NCBI GenBank assembly: GCA_029983555.1
Contig: JASBZH010000099.1
Location: 1 to 15,226 of the forward strand
DNA from: Peptoniphilus sp.
Lineage (GTDB): Bacteria > Bacillota > Clostridia > Tissierellales > Peptoniphilaceae
DNA length: 15,226 bases
Direction of reading: 5' to 3'
The notes beneath the pieces were generated by a model. The model did no database searches and had not been told where the DNA came from. It saw only the letters and a program-made list of their open reading frames with translations. Position 1 is the stretch's first letter. Every line of letters begins with the position of its first letter. Positions 7,531 through 15,060 of the stretch are shown piece after piece. The position numbers and the translations under genes are program-made.

Positions 7531-8646
7531 TTAAATTGGTCTAGCGAATATCATTTTTCCGGCAGCAGTTTGAATTGCACTTGTAACTACGACATTTACA
7601 GTTTCTCCGATTAGATCTTTGCCATCTTCAACAACTATCATCGTACCATCATCGAGATAAGCGAGGCCTTGATTTAATTCCTTGCCCTCTTTTACAATTT
7701 GAATTCTCATCTCTTCTCCAGGAAGATATGCAGGTTTTACTGCATTGGCAAGTGCATTTATATTAAGTACTTCTAAATTTTGAACAATTGCCACCTTGTT
7801 TAAATTAAAATCATTAGTTACAATTTTTCCACCTAAATCACTAGTGAGTTTAAGTAATTTTGAATCAACTTCTGGTATATCTTCGTACTTGCCTTCAAAT
7901 ATTATTACCGAAATATTTCTAAGTTCTTTAATTGCGGCTACAGTATCGAGCCCTCTTCTACCTCTATTTCTCTTCAATGCATCAGATGAGTCGGCAATGT
8001 GCTGCAATTCTTCTAATACGAATACTGGAACTACAAGCGGTCCTTCTAAAAAGCCACTTTTTGCAATATCTAAAACTCTTCCATCAATAATTACAGATGT
8101 GTCCAAAATTATTGGCACACCATCGTACTCTTTAGACTTGTCCTTTGTCTTAATAATTTTTTTGTTATTAGACAAAGCCGTTCTAATTTTTTCAGAAACT
8201 GTGTCTTTATTGCTCATACCTATTCTAATTCCCAAAAATCCAAACATTCCATACAGCACTATTGAAATAACAGCACCAACATAAGGAATAGGTATTTTGT
8301 AAATAGGCTGAGATATTAAAAATGCTATTATAAATCCAATTATAAGACCGATAGCCCCAACAAGGACTTCTGACAAAGGTCTATTTTGAATCTCAGTTTC
8401 CCATACATTTAAAAGATCTTCCAAAGCTTTTAAAACCTTTGGCGATAATAATAAAAATATAAGTGCACATAATAAAATGATAGCTACATATATAGCCATT
8501 AAGATCTTTGAGCTAGTTACAAAATTAAAAAAATCAAGTTGTTTAATTAAACTAACTACCAATGTACCGACAACTGCACCAATCAAGGTGAATAGTATTT
8601 TAAATATAGCAGACACAACTTTACGATTCCTGCTAATAAAAATCAC
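7531..8646 (-). CDS. yacL: Membrane-anchored PIN-TRAM domain protein (YacL family)
   Basis: A 371-residue protein with four predicted membrane segments (about 11-33, 47-68, 93-113, 120-142), then a PIN nuclease-like domain (about 177-300) and a C-terminal TRAM domain (about 308-369). The PIN acidic residues are visible: D182 in LDTS, E212/E213 in VLEEL, D234 after RGRRG, and D279 in TNDFNLNKVA. PIN domains are metal-dependent RNases and TRAM is a small RNA-binding fold, so a membrane-tethered RNA-processing role is plausible, although the substrate of YacL is not established to my knowledge. The start is uncertain. GTG at 8646 gives the frame shown, but the best Shine-Dalgarno-like string (GGGGTGATT, 8641-8649) overlaps it. 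A GTG at 8616 with GGA upstream would still keep the first membrane segment. It follows carD by two bases and closes the cluster. In B. subtilis yacL lies near radA and disA and before ispD; ispD does not follow here. Confidence 0.9.
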   Translation of the reverse strand: MIFISRNRKVVSAIFKILFTLIGAVVGTLVVSLIKQLDFFNFVTSSKILMAIYVAIILLCALIFLLLSPKVLKALEDLLNVWETEIQNRPLSEVLVGAIGLIIGFIIAFLISQPIYKIPIPYVGAVISIVLYGMFGFLGIRIGMSNKDTVSEKIRTALSNNKKIIKTKDKSKEYDGVPIILDTSVIIDGRVLDIAKSGFLEGPLVVPVFVLEELQHIADSSDALKRNRGRRGLDTVAAIKELRNISVIIFEGKYEDIPEVDSKLLKLTSDLGGKIVTNDFNLNKVAIVQNLEVLNINALANAVKPAYLPGEEMRIQIVKEGKELNQGLAYLDDGTMIVVEDGKDLIGETVNVVVTSAIQTAAGKMIFARPI

Positions 8647-8648
8647 CC

Positions 8649-9128
8649 CTAACTTAAGGCTTTATTTATGATTCCAGTTATTTCAGAAATATCTTTGTCA
8701 TAAACTAACGCCATTTCTGAAGCTATAATTTGTCTTGCTTCTGTTAAAATTTTTCTTTCTCCAGTGGATAAAGATTTTTTTTGGTCGAGATTTTCCAAAC
8801 ATTTAACCACTTCAGCTATTTCGATTAAATTTCCAGACTTTATCTTTTCAAAATTATGTCTGTATCTTCTGTTCCAATTCTTTGGAACATCAATTTTTTC
8901 ATTAGAAGAGAGTTCATCAAGAACTTTGTCCATCTCGTCAACTGTTGTAATTTCTCTTACACCGAGTTTATCGGCAGTTTTTACAGGGACCATGACTTTC
9001 AATTGATTAATGGGCAATTTCAAAATGTAGTATTTATGGATAACTCCTAAAATTTCTCTTTCTTCTATTGCTACTATTGTACCAGCTCCGTGCATAGGAT
9101 AAACAACCTTATCACCAATTTCAAACAT
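8649..9128 (-). CDS. carD: CarD-family RNA polymerase-binding transcription regulator
   Basis: A 159-residue protein with an N-terminal CarD/TRCF RNA polymerase interaction domain (about 1-65: FEIGDKVVYPMHGAGTIV at the start, then YYILKLP and VMVPV) and an all-helical C-terminal domain (about 70-159) containing NWNRRYRHNFEKIKSGN and LSTGERKILTEAR. CarD proteins bind the RNA polymerase beta subunit and influence open-complex stability at promoters, including rRNA promoters; in mycobacteria CarD is essential. The helical half carries the basic/aromatic motif NWNRRYR typical of the DNA-contacting domain. The ATG has AGGAGGT seven bases upstream. It lies in the place between radA and yacL where related genomes often have disA. 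It probably has its own promoters (9155-9218) and may also receive read-through from radA, as no terminator is seen between them. Its stop codon is two bases from the yacL start. Confidence 0.93.
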   Translation of the reverse strand: MFEIGDKVVYPMHGAGTIVAIEEREILGVIHKYYILKLPINQLKVMVPVKTADKLGVREITTVDEMDKVLDELSSNEKIDVPKNWNRRYRHNFEKIKSGNLIEIAEVVKCLENLDQKKSLSTGERKILTEARQIIASEMALVYDKDISEITGIINKALS

Positions 9129-9154
9129 ATATTACCTCCTAGTGTCCCATTACT

Positions 9155-9183
9155 AGTATATCAAAAATGATTGATAAAGTAAA
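9155..9183 (-). promoter_or_regulatory. Proximal promoter of carD
   Basis: On the minus strand TTTACT (9178-9183), a 17-base spacer, then TATACT (9155-9160). The predicted start near 9148 leaves a leader of about 20 bases with AGGAGGT. An ATCAA...TTGAT inverted repeat lies inside the spacer. Confidence 0.6.
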
Positions 9184-9189
9184 CTTAAC

Positions 9190-9218
9190 AATATACCACA
9201 GTTACATATATTTTGCAA
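9190..9218 (-). promoter_or_regulatory. Distal promoter candidate of carD
   Basis: On the minus strand TTGCAA (9213-9218), 17 bases, then TATATT (9190-9195), with a TGn extension directly before the -10. It lies 35 bases upstream of the proximal candidate in the 129-base radA-carD gap. The two could be tandem promoters. Confidence 0.45.
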
Positions 9219-9257
9219 AGGTTATTTATATAATTTTTATGATTTTATATTTAAATT

Positions 9258-10628
9258 TTATTTAAAAACTAAATCAATCAGCTCGGAAATGTGGGATACT
9301 TTAATTAACTTTAATTTCTTAAAATTTTCTTCTTTGACACTGGAATATTTTGAAATATATGCTCTCGTATAGCCCATTCTTTCCGCTTCTCTTAATCTCA
9401 TCTCAAGACTTGGCACATTTTTAAGTTCGCCCGTTAAACCAACATCAGCTATAAAAACTGAATTTGAAGCTACGGGTTTATTTAATACAGAAGAAACTAT
9501 GGAAACCATTATAGATAAATTAGAAGCTTGTTCCTTTAGTTTAATTCCACCAGTGGTTTTTACGACAATATTTTTATCGATAAATCTAATACCAGCCCTC
9601 TCTTCTAAAATTGAAACGAGAGTGTTTAGATGTTCTCTCCTAATACATTCTGAAATTCTAGATGGATATGGCAAAAACGATTTGGATGTAAGTGCCTCTG
9701 TCTCTAAAATTATTGGCCTAGTTCCCTCTCTTATGACTGATAGAGATGAACCAGAAACACCACTGTTTTTCTCCCTTCTGGTCATAAAATATTCAGAAGG
9801 ATTGTCGATAGAAATCATACCCTCTTCAGTCATGCTAAAAAATCCTATTTCACCAGTAGAGCCATATCTATTCTTAGTAGTAAGAAGTGACCTCAAATCT
9901 TCTGAAGAATCTCCATCTATAAGAACGACTGTGTCAACTAAATGCTCGAGACTTCTAACTCCTGCCAGTTCATCTTCCTTAGTCATCTGACCAATCATAA
10001 ATACCATTCTAGGTCTATTAATATCTTTGGCAATCTCTGTCATTTTATAAGCACATTCCATAGTTTGTGTAGGAGTTCCTGGCCTTTGTGAAAACTCATC
10101 TAGAGTAAAAGTCTGTATTGAGTCAATTATTATAAAATCTGGGTCAATACTTTCAATTTGATCTAACACTTGATTTAAAGATGTTGTTGAATAAACCCAG
10201 ATATTTTCTGATAGATTATTTAAAATTCTCTTTGCTCTCATCTTTATTTGAGTTTCAGATTCTTCTCCAGATGAATACAAAACTTTTAGTCCTTTTTCTG
10301 CAAGACTCTGTGAAACTTGCAAAAGTAGCGTGGATTTTCCTGCTCCAGGTTTTGCTGTAAGAATACTTACAGAGTCACGGACGATTCCTCCGCCCATGAC
10401 TCTGTCAAATTCTTCTATTCCGCTAAGCACTCTCTCGTCTCTTGAGATTTCAACTTCTTGAAGTCTTAGCGCTTTTTTATTTGATTTTTTCTTGATACTT
10501 TTATTAGAACTGCTCTCTTCTTCTACTTCTTCTAAAGTATTCCAAGATTCACAGTTGGGACACTTCCCCAAAAAACCATGAGAAATATACCCGCAATTTT
10601 TACACTGATATACTGTCTTTCTTTTCAT
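9258..10628 (-). CDS. radA: DNA repair protein RadA
   Basis: A 456-residue protein of normal length. An N-terminal four-cysteine zinc finger (C9, C12, C23, C26) is followed by a RecA-like ATPase with Walker A AKPGAGKST (92-100), GEES (121-124), a Walker B region FIIIDSIQTF (165-174), and the RadA motif KNRYG at 252-256 (KNRFG in most members). The C-terminal half (about 280-456) is the Lon-protease-like domain, which lacks peptidase function in RadA and serves as a scaffold for the hexameric ring. RadA is a branch-migration helicase/ATPase acting on recombination intermediates. The start codon lies inside clpC: the genes overlap by 29 bases, and the zinc finger requires this start. Its ribosome site (AAGTAAG) is weak, so translation is likely coupled to clpC. 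Placement after clpC is conserved in Firmicutes. Confidence 0.96.
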   Translation of the reverse strand: MKRKTVYQCKNCGYISHGFLGKCPNCESWNTLEEVEEESSSNKSIKKKSNKKALRLQEVEISRDERVLSGIEEFDRVMGGGIVRDSVSILTAKPGAGKSTLLLQVSQSLAEKGLKVLYSSGEESETQIKMRAKRILNNLSENIWVYSTTSLNQVLDQIESIDPDFIIIDSIQTFTLDEFSQRPGTPTQTMECAYKMTEIAKDINRPRMVFMIGQMTKEDELAGVRSLEHLVDTVVLIDGDSSEDLRSLLTTKNRYGSTGEIGFFSMTEEGMISIDNPSEYFMTRREKNSGVSGSSLSVIREGTRPIILETEALTSKSFLPYPSRISECIRREHLNTLVSILEERAGIRFIDKNIVVKTTGGIKLKEQASNLSIMVSIVSSVLNKPVASNSVFIADVGLTGELKNVPSLEMRLREAERMGYTRAYISKYSSVKEENFKKLKLIKVSHISELIDLVFK

Positions 10629-13065
10629 TTTTCTTACTTTTATCCTTTTTAGATTTCTTTATAACTATCTTGTTATATCTTACATCAATTGAAATGTCAT
10701 CGCCAGCTTTAATCTTTCCGTCAAGATATTCGTCTGCAATTGAATCTTCAACTAATTTTCTAATAGTTTTAGCAAGAGGTCTTGCTCCGTAAACTTTGTC
10801 ATAACCCTTCTCAACAATATAATTTTTAAGTTTATTAGTGTAGTTTGCAGTTATATCCATTTCTTCAAGTCTCTGATCTACTTCTTGAAGTAGATTTTCA
10901 ACTATATCTTTTACTTCAGACTTATCAAGTGGTTTAAATACTACTGTTTCATCGACCCTATTTAAAAATTCTGGTCTAAATCTATCCCTAAGAGCTTCAC
11001 TTATGATTTGTTTCATATTTTCGTACTCGCTCTTCTTTTCATCTTCTGCTGAAGTTGAAAAACCTAAAACAGAATTTTTAGCTAGCATATTCGCACCGAC
11101 ATTTGAAGTCATAATGATGACAGTATTTTTAAAGTTTACAGTTCTACCCTGTGAATCTGTAAGTCTTCCCTCATCAAGAATTTGCAAAAGCACATTAAAT
11201 ACATCTGGGTGTCCTTTTTCTATCTCATCAAATAAAATTACAGAATAAGGATTGCTCCTTACAAGTTCAGTAAGCTGACCACCTTCATCAAATCCTACAT
11301 ATCCTGGAGGTGAACCAATTAGTTTTGATACTGAATGTTTTTCCATATATTCAGACATATCGAGGCGTATTAAATTGTCTTCGCGTCCGAATAAGTTTTT
11401 CGCAAGTTTTTTAGCAAGATATGTCTTTCCGACGCCAGTTGGTCCAACAAATATAAATGAACCAATTGGTTTATTTGGATCTTTAAGTCCAATTCTTGCC
11501 CTCTTAACTGCCTTAGACAAAGTTATAACAGCATCATCTTGACCCTTAACATCTTTCATCAAGTTTGTGTCTAAATTTTTGAGCTTAACTGTCTCTTCTT
11601 TTGTCATTTCCGTTACAGGAATTTTTGCCCAATCAGAAACAATATTTGCTATATGTTCAGGTGTCACTTCTTTTTTGGATTCCTGTTCATTAAATTTTTC
11701 TAAAGCTTTTTTATATTCAGATTCTAATTTTTTTTGCTCATCTCTAAGTCTTGCTGCAAGCTCATAATCCTGATCTTTTACAGCTTTATCCTTCTTTTCT
11801 TCAACATTTTCTAATTTTTCTTTAAACTCAGTTTCAAATTCAGGAACCTTGTAAGATTCAATTTTAAGTTTTGAACTTGCTTCATCTATTAAGTCTATAG
11901 CTTTATCTGGCAAAAATCTGTCATTTAAATACCTATCAGAATATTTAACAGCTGCCTCAATAGTCTCATCACTAATTACAACTTTGTGATGATCCTCATA
12001 CTTTTTGCGAAGTCCTTTTAATATCTCAATGGAATCTTCAATTGAAGGTTCCTTTACCATAATTGGCATAAGTCTTCTTTCAAAAGCTGGATCTTTTTCA
12101 ATGTGCTTTCTGTATTCTTCAGTTGTTGTTGCGCCAATTATTTGTATTGTCTTTCTTGTAAGCATTGGCTTTAAAATATTTGATGCATCTAGAGATCCTT
12201 CTGCAGCTCCCGCACCCATTAATACGTGCATTTCATCTATAAATAAAATTATATTTTTATTTTGAGAAGCCTCTGATGTAACATTTTTAAGTCTTTCTTC
12301 AAAATCTCCTCTATATTTTGAACCAGCTACTATTGAAGAGACATCTAAATTTAAAATAATTTTGTCTTTCATAACTTCTGGCACATCACCATTTACAATT
12401 CTAAGAGCAAGTCCTTCAGCTATTGCTGTTTTACCTACTCCTGGCTCTCCAATTAAAACTGGATTATTCTTAGTTCTTCTTGATAAAACTTGAATTATTC
12501 TCTTAATCTCTTCATCTCTACCAATTATAGGATCGATCTTTCCATCTTTGGCTTCTTCATTTAAATTAATTGTATACTTATCAAGAGCTTCAGTAGATGC
12601 GTTCTCGCCACTTTCTTCTTCTAAATAGTCATCAAGATTATTTAAAATTTCTGATTCCAAATTTTCTATGTCAATTCCAAGTCTTTTTAAAACTAGAATT
12701 GCAACACCTTGACCTTCTCGCAAAATCGCAAGCAATATGTGTTCTGTAGATACGGCAACTTCTCCAACTTCTCTTGATATTTCAAATGCAAGCTCAAATA
12801 TTCTCTTAGTCCTTGGAGTATAGGCAATTGAATTCATAACAGGTCCTTGACCCTTACTTACTATATCCATAACGGCCTCTTTGGCCTTTTGATAATCTAT
12901 TCCAAGTTTTGATAAAATATGAGCGCCTGTGTCAGTTCCTTCTCTAATTATTCCAAGTAATAAGTGCTCAGATCCAATGTAAGAATGTTTTTGTTCCCTA
13001 GCTTCTTGCTGAGCAAATAGTATTGCTTTTTGAGATTTCTCACTAAATCTTCCAAACATACTCAT
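10600..13065 (-). CDS. clpC: ATP-dependent Clp protease unfoldase subunit ClpC
   Basis: An 821-residue double AAA+ unfoldase that feeds substrates to ClpP. Order: Clp N-domain repeats (about 4-145), D1 with Walker A GEPGVGKT (206-213) and Walker B FIDE (275-278), a middle coiled-coil with a UVR-like motif (about 415-455), then D2 with Walker A GPTGVGKT (541-548) and Walker B LFDE (611-614), a ClpP-docking LGF tripeptide (667-669), the C-terminal D2-small domain, and a Lys-rich tail (803-816). In the N-domain the residues equivalent to the B. subtilis phosphoarginine pockets are kept: S8 for T7, E33 for E32, T83 for T81 and E108 for E106 (by my alignment from memory). The ATG directly follows the mcsB stop with no gap, and AAAGGAGG lies 11 bases upstream within mcsB. 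It is the fourth gene of the CtsR-controlled operon and overlaps radA by 29 bases. Confidence 0.97.
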   Translation of the reverse strand: MSMFGRFSEKSQKAILFAQQEAREQKHSYIGSEHLLLGIIREGTDTGAHILSKLGIDYQKAKEAVMDIVSKGQGPVMNSIAYTPRTKRIFELAFEISREVGEVAVSTEHILLAILREGQGVAILVLKRLGIDIENLESEILNNLDDYLEEESGENASTEALDKYTINLNEEAKDGKIDPIIGRDEEIKRIIQVLSRRTKNNPVLIGEPGVGKTAIAEGLALRIVNGDVPEVMKDKIILNLDVSSIVAGSKYRGDFEERLKNVTSEASQNKNIILFIDEMHVLMGAGAAEGSLDASNILKPMLTRKTIQIIGATTTEEYRKHIEKDPAFERRLMPIMVKEPSIEDSIEILKGLRKKYEDHHKVVISDETIEAAVKYSDRYLNDRFLPDKAIDLIDEASSKLKIESYKVPEFETEFKEKLENVEEKKDKAVKDQDYELAARLRDEQKKLESEYKKALEKFNEQESKKEVTPEHIANIVSDWAKIPVTEMTKEETVKLKNLDTNLMKDVKGQDDAVITLSKAVKRARIGLKDPNKPIGSFIFVGPTGVGKTYLAKKLAKNLFGREDNLIRLDMSEYMEKHSVSKLIGSPPGYVGFDEGGQLTELVRSNPYSVILFDEIEKGHPDVFNVLLQILDEGRLTDSQGRTVNFKNTVIIMTSNVGANMLAKNSVLGFSTSAEDEKKSEYENMKQIISEALRDRFRPEFLNRVDETVVFKPLDKSEVKDIVENLLQEVDQRLEEMDITANYTNKLKNYIVEKGYDKVYGARPLAKTIRKLVEDSIADEYLDGKIKAGDDISIDVRYNKIVIKKSKKDKSKKNEKKDSISV

Positions 13066-14046
13066 TTATTTAAAAACCTCCTTTACAAGAGCTCTAGATT
13101 TATTAGCTCTTAATATATCTCGAGACTTTATATCTAGAATTGCTCCCCTTTGAAGTTGTAAATGGCCATTTTTAAGCTTCATAACCTCATCGTAAAAATC
13201 TATATTTCGATTTGGCTTTAAAATAGATAAATCAATACCTAATTTAACATTGCTTATGGCCTCTTCCATCTCATCTTCCGATAATATTCTGGCATCTCTT
13301 AAAGTTCCAAGACTTCTATTCACCAAGTCTTCCAATTGAATAATGTTATCTAAATAAAACTTCTTCCTATTTTCTAATTCGATGCCGACAATTTCATTTG
13401 CAATAATCTCTAACTTATCAATATAAAACTTCTCTTCGTCTCCAAAAGTGGACTCAAAAAATAAACTAAATACTGAAGCAGAATTTTTACTTCCACCACT
13501 TCTATATGGTGTTAATATATAGCCAAGCCTCATAAGACCTTTTGAAATTTCTTCTATTCCAAAATAATTAAGAGCTGGCAAGTGCATTATAACTTGTGGT
13601 CTAAGTCCAGTACCAGTGTTTAAAACTCTAGAGTTTAAATATCCAAATTTTGAATCAAAAGAAAAATGAACTATATCTTCTAATTCATCCTCAACTTTAT
13701 AAACATTTTCGAAGATTTCTTTTAAAGATTTTTCCCTGGAAAACTCTTTAATTTCCAAATGTTCCAAAGTATTTACTACTACATCTGGCATGTTTTCTTT
13801 TTCAAAAAATCCTTTATATTTTCTATTTAAAAAACTGCTAGAAAATTTTCCTTCTTCCACGAGTTTTAATCGCTCTAATGATGAAATTTCATCTAGGTTT
13901 ACTTCTTTATATCCAATTTTTGTAAGAGCACCTTGAAGAGTTTCATAAATCTCTTTGAGTTCCTCTTCACTTGCCTTTATATTAAAGTTATGAGAATCCA
14001 AATTCCTATATAGTTTTATTTGATTTCCTATAATAACTTTAGACAT
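13066..14046 (-). CDS. mcsB: McsB-family protein (ATP:guanido phosphotransferase fold) with a degenerate active site
   Basis: A 326-residue protein, shorter than B. subtilis McsB (about 363). Collinear family landmarks are clear: IKLYRN (10-15), NTGTGLR then IMHLPAL (143-159), LGIDLSILK (269-277) and SRDILRA (308-314). McsB is a protein arginine kinase that inactivates CtsR and tags proteins for ClpCP. Here key positions are changed when aligned, from memory, with McsB and arginine kinase. SSRIRLARN becomes GNQIKLYRN (7-15), losing two ATP-phosphate arginines. NEEDHIR becomes NTLEHLE (92-98), losing the catalytic glutamate and another arginine. The second catalytic glutamate (GEGSE) is replaced by K187 in GGSKN. 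The CPTNVGT signature cysteine is absent. R149 and the RDxxRA phosphoarginine-sensing motif are kept. It may be a pseudokinase scaffold, or a highly diverged kinase. It overlaps mcsA by 8 bases, with AAGGAAG before its ATG. Confidence 0.85.
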   Translation of the reverse strand: MSKVIIGNQIKLYRNLDSHNFNIKASEEELKEIYETLQGALTKIGYKEVNLDEISSLERLKLVEEGKFSSSFLNRKYKGFFEKENMPDVVVNTLEHLEIKEFSREKSLKEIFENVYKVEDELEDIVHFSFDSKFGYLNSRVLNTGTGLRPQVIMHLPALNYFGIEEISKGLMRLGYILTPYRSGGSKNSASVFSLFFESTFGDEEKFYIDKLEIIANEIVGIELENRKKFYLDNIIQLEDLVNRSLGTLRDARILSEDEMEEAISNVKLGIDLSILKPNRNIDFYDEVMKLKNGHLQLQRGAILDIKSRDILRANKSRALVKEVFK

Positions 14047-14545
14047 TTTTTTCTTCCTTTAAATCCTTTATCTCATCTCTGAGCTCTGCAGCTTTTTCAT
14101 ATTCTTCCATACTTATTGCAATATCGAGCTTAGATTTAAGTTCATTTAATTTTCTATTTAAGAGCAAATATTCATCTGCATTCTTAGGTATCTTACCCTT
14201 ATAACCATCTTTTAAATTTAATGCGTTCAAATATTTGTCAAATTCTTTCTCAAAAGCTTTGTAGCAATGAGGGCATCCCAAGACTCCAGTATTTTTAAAT
14301 TCAGTAAAAGTTCTGTTGCAATATTCACAAGCAATATCTTCAGAATCATGATACTGAGGGCCTAATTTTAAAATTCCCTTAAGTGCCTCTTCAATTTTTG
14401 ACATTATATCTTGATAAGTTGCAAAGTCCATCTTAAATCTCTTTTCAGCGCAGACTTCACATAGATGAACTTCTTCAACTTGATTTTCGTTTATTTTAGT
14501 GTAGGAAATTACCGATTCTCTCTCTTTACAAACATCGCATAACAT
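14039..14545 (-). CDS. mcsA: McsA, zinc-binding adaptor/activator of McsB
   Basis: A 168-residue protein with four complete CxxC pairs (C3/C6, C29/C32, C73/C76, C91/C94), enough for two zinc sites, and a C-terminal UVR motif (about 133-166, with MEEYEKAAELRDEIKDLK). In B. subtilis McsA binds and activates McsB and helps deliver substrates to ClpC; the UVR helix resembles that of UvrB and of the ClpC middle domain. All zinc ligands are kept, in contrast to the altered partner encoded next. The ATG has GAGGGGGA upstream, lies 12 bases after the ctsR stop, and the gene ends 8 bases inside mcsB, which fits tight co-translation of the pair. Confidence 0.94.
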   Translation of the reverse strand: MLCDVCKERESVISYTKINENQVEEVHLCEVCAEKRFKMDFATYQDIMSKIEEALKGILKLGPQYHDSEDIACEYCNRTFTEFKNTGVLGCPHCYKAFEKEFDKYLNALNLKDGYKGKIPKNADEYLLLNRKLNELKSKLDIAISMEEYEKAAELRDEIKDLKEEKNV

Positions 14546-14557
14546 ATTATTTCCCCC

Positions 14558-15010
14558 TCAACTAAACACAACTAACAATATATTTTTTAACAAATTTGCC
14601 CTGAGCTCATTTTTATTTTCACTTTCGCCCAAAGCTCTATCAGATAGAGCTACTTTTATAATTTCCATTTCTCTTTTAGTCACTTTATCTTCCCGATAAA
14701 GTTCGAGAAGCAAATCATCAGATCTATCTTTTGTTATAGAACTTCCAATATAATCGTAAAATACTTCCAAAGTTTCAACTTGATCTTCAAGTTTAACTTT
14801 TACAATTCTTATAAATCCTCCACCACCTCGCCTTGATTCGACATAATAGCCTTTAATAGGCGTAAATCTCGTCGTCAATACGTAATTTATTTGTGAAGGC
14901 GCACAATTAAAATGATCTGAAATTTGAGAGCGCTGAATTTCTAAAGATCCACCTGCCTCAAATAATAATTCATTTATAAACTCCTCAATGGAGTTAGAAA
15001 GTTTTGCCAT
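14558..15010 (-). CDS. ctsR: Class III stress gene repressor CtsR
   Basis: A 150-residue winged-helix repressor that matches CtsR throughout: start MAKLSNSIEEFI, DNA-recognition helix region (ISDHFNCAPSQINYVLTTRF, about 30-49), wing ESRRGGGGFIRI (58-69), and the C-terminal dimerisation domain from about 78. The tetraglycine turn (62-65) is the heat sensor in B. subtilis CtsR, and R61 corresponds to the wing arginine contacted or phosphorylated in relatives. It represses its own operon and other clp genes and is released on heat. The reading frame is open to a GTG at 15109, but that lies upstream of the -35 hexamer, and the extension carries the operators. The ATG at 15010, with AAAGGA eight bases before it, gives the family's usual N-terminus and length. 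First gene of the ctsR-mcsA-mcsB-clpC operon. Confidence 0.96.
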   Translation of the reverse strand: MAKLSNSIEEFINELLFEAGGSLEIQRSQISDHFNCAPSQINYVLTTRFTPIKGYYVESRRGGGGFIRIVKVKLEDQVETLEVFYDYIGSSITKDRSDDLLLELYREDKVTKREMEIIKVALSDRALGESENKNELRANLLKNILLVVFS

Positions 15011-15018
15011 ATAATCAA

Positions 15019-15024
15019 TCCTTT
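15019..15024 (-). promoter_or_regulatory. Ribosome binding site deciding the ctsR start
   Basis: AAAGGA on the minus strand, eight bases before the ATG at 15010. It shares three bases with the downstream CtsR box, so bound CtsR abuts the ribosome site in DNA. Confidence 0.75.
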
Positions 15025-15038
15025 GACCATCTCTGTCT
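15022..15038 (-). promoter_or_regulatory. CtsR operator, downstream box
   Basis: Minus strand AGACAGA-GAT-GGTCAAA. Compared with the CtsR consensus of tandem RGTCAAA heptads separated by NAN, the second heptad is perfect and the first matches 5 of 7. It lies in the ctsR leader, at about +34 to +50, just before the ribosome site. Confidence 0.65.
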
Positions 15039-15060
15039 TTAAAATTAAAAAAATATATTC

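Noticed and set aside
9129..9257. A terminator for radA in the gap before carD.
   Set aside because: The gap is AT-rich but has no stable stem followed by a T tract on the minus strand.
1547..12265. Many plus-strand open frames of 60-163 codons opposite pheT, yacL, radA, clpC and others.
   Set aside because: They are antisense to well-recognised conserved genes, have low-complexity Ser/Leu/Phe-rich products, and lack recognisable domains or ribosome sites.
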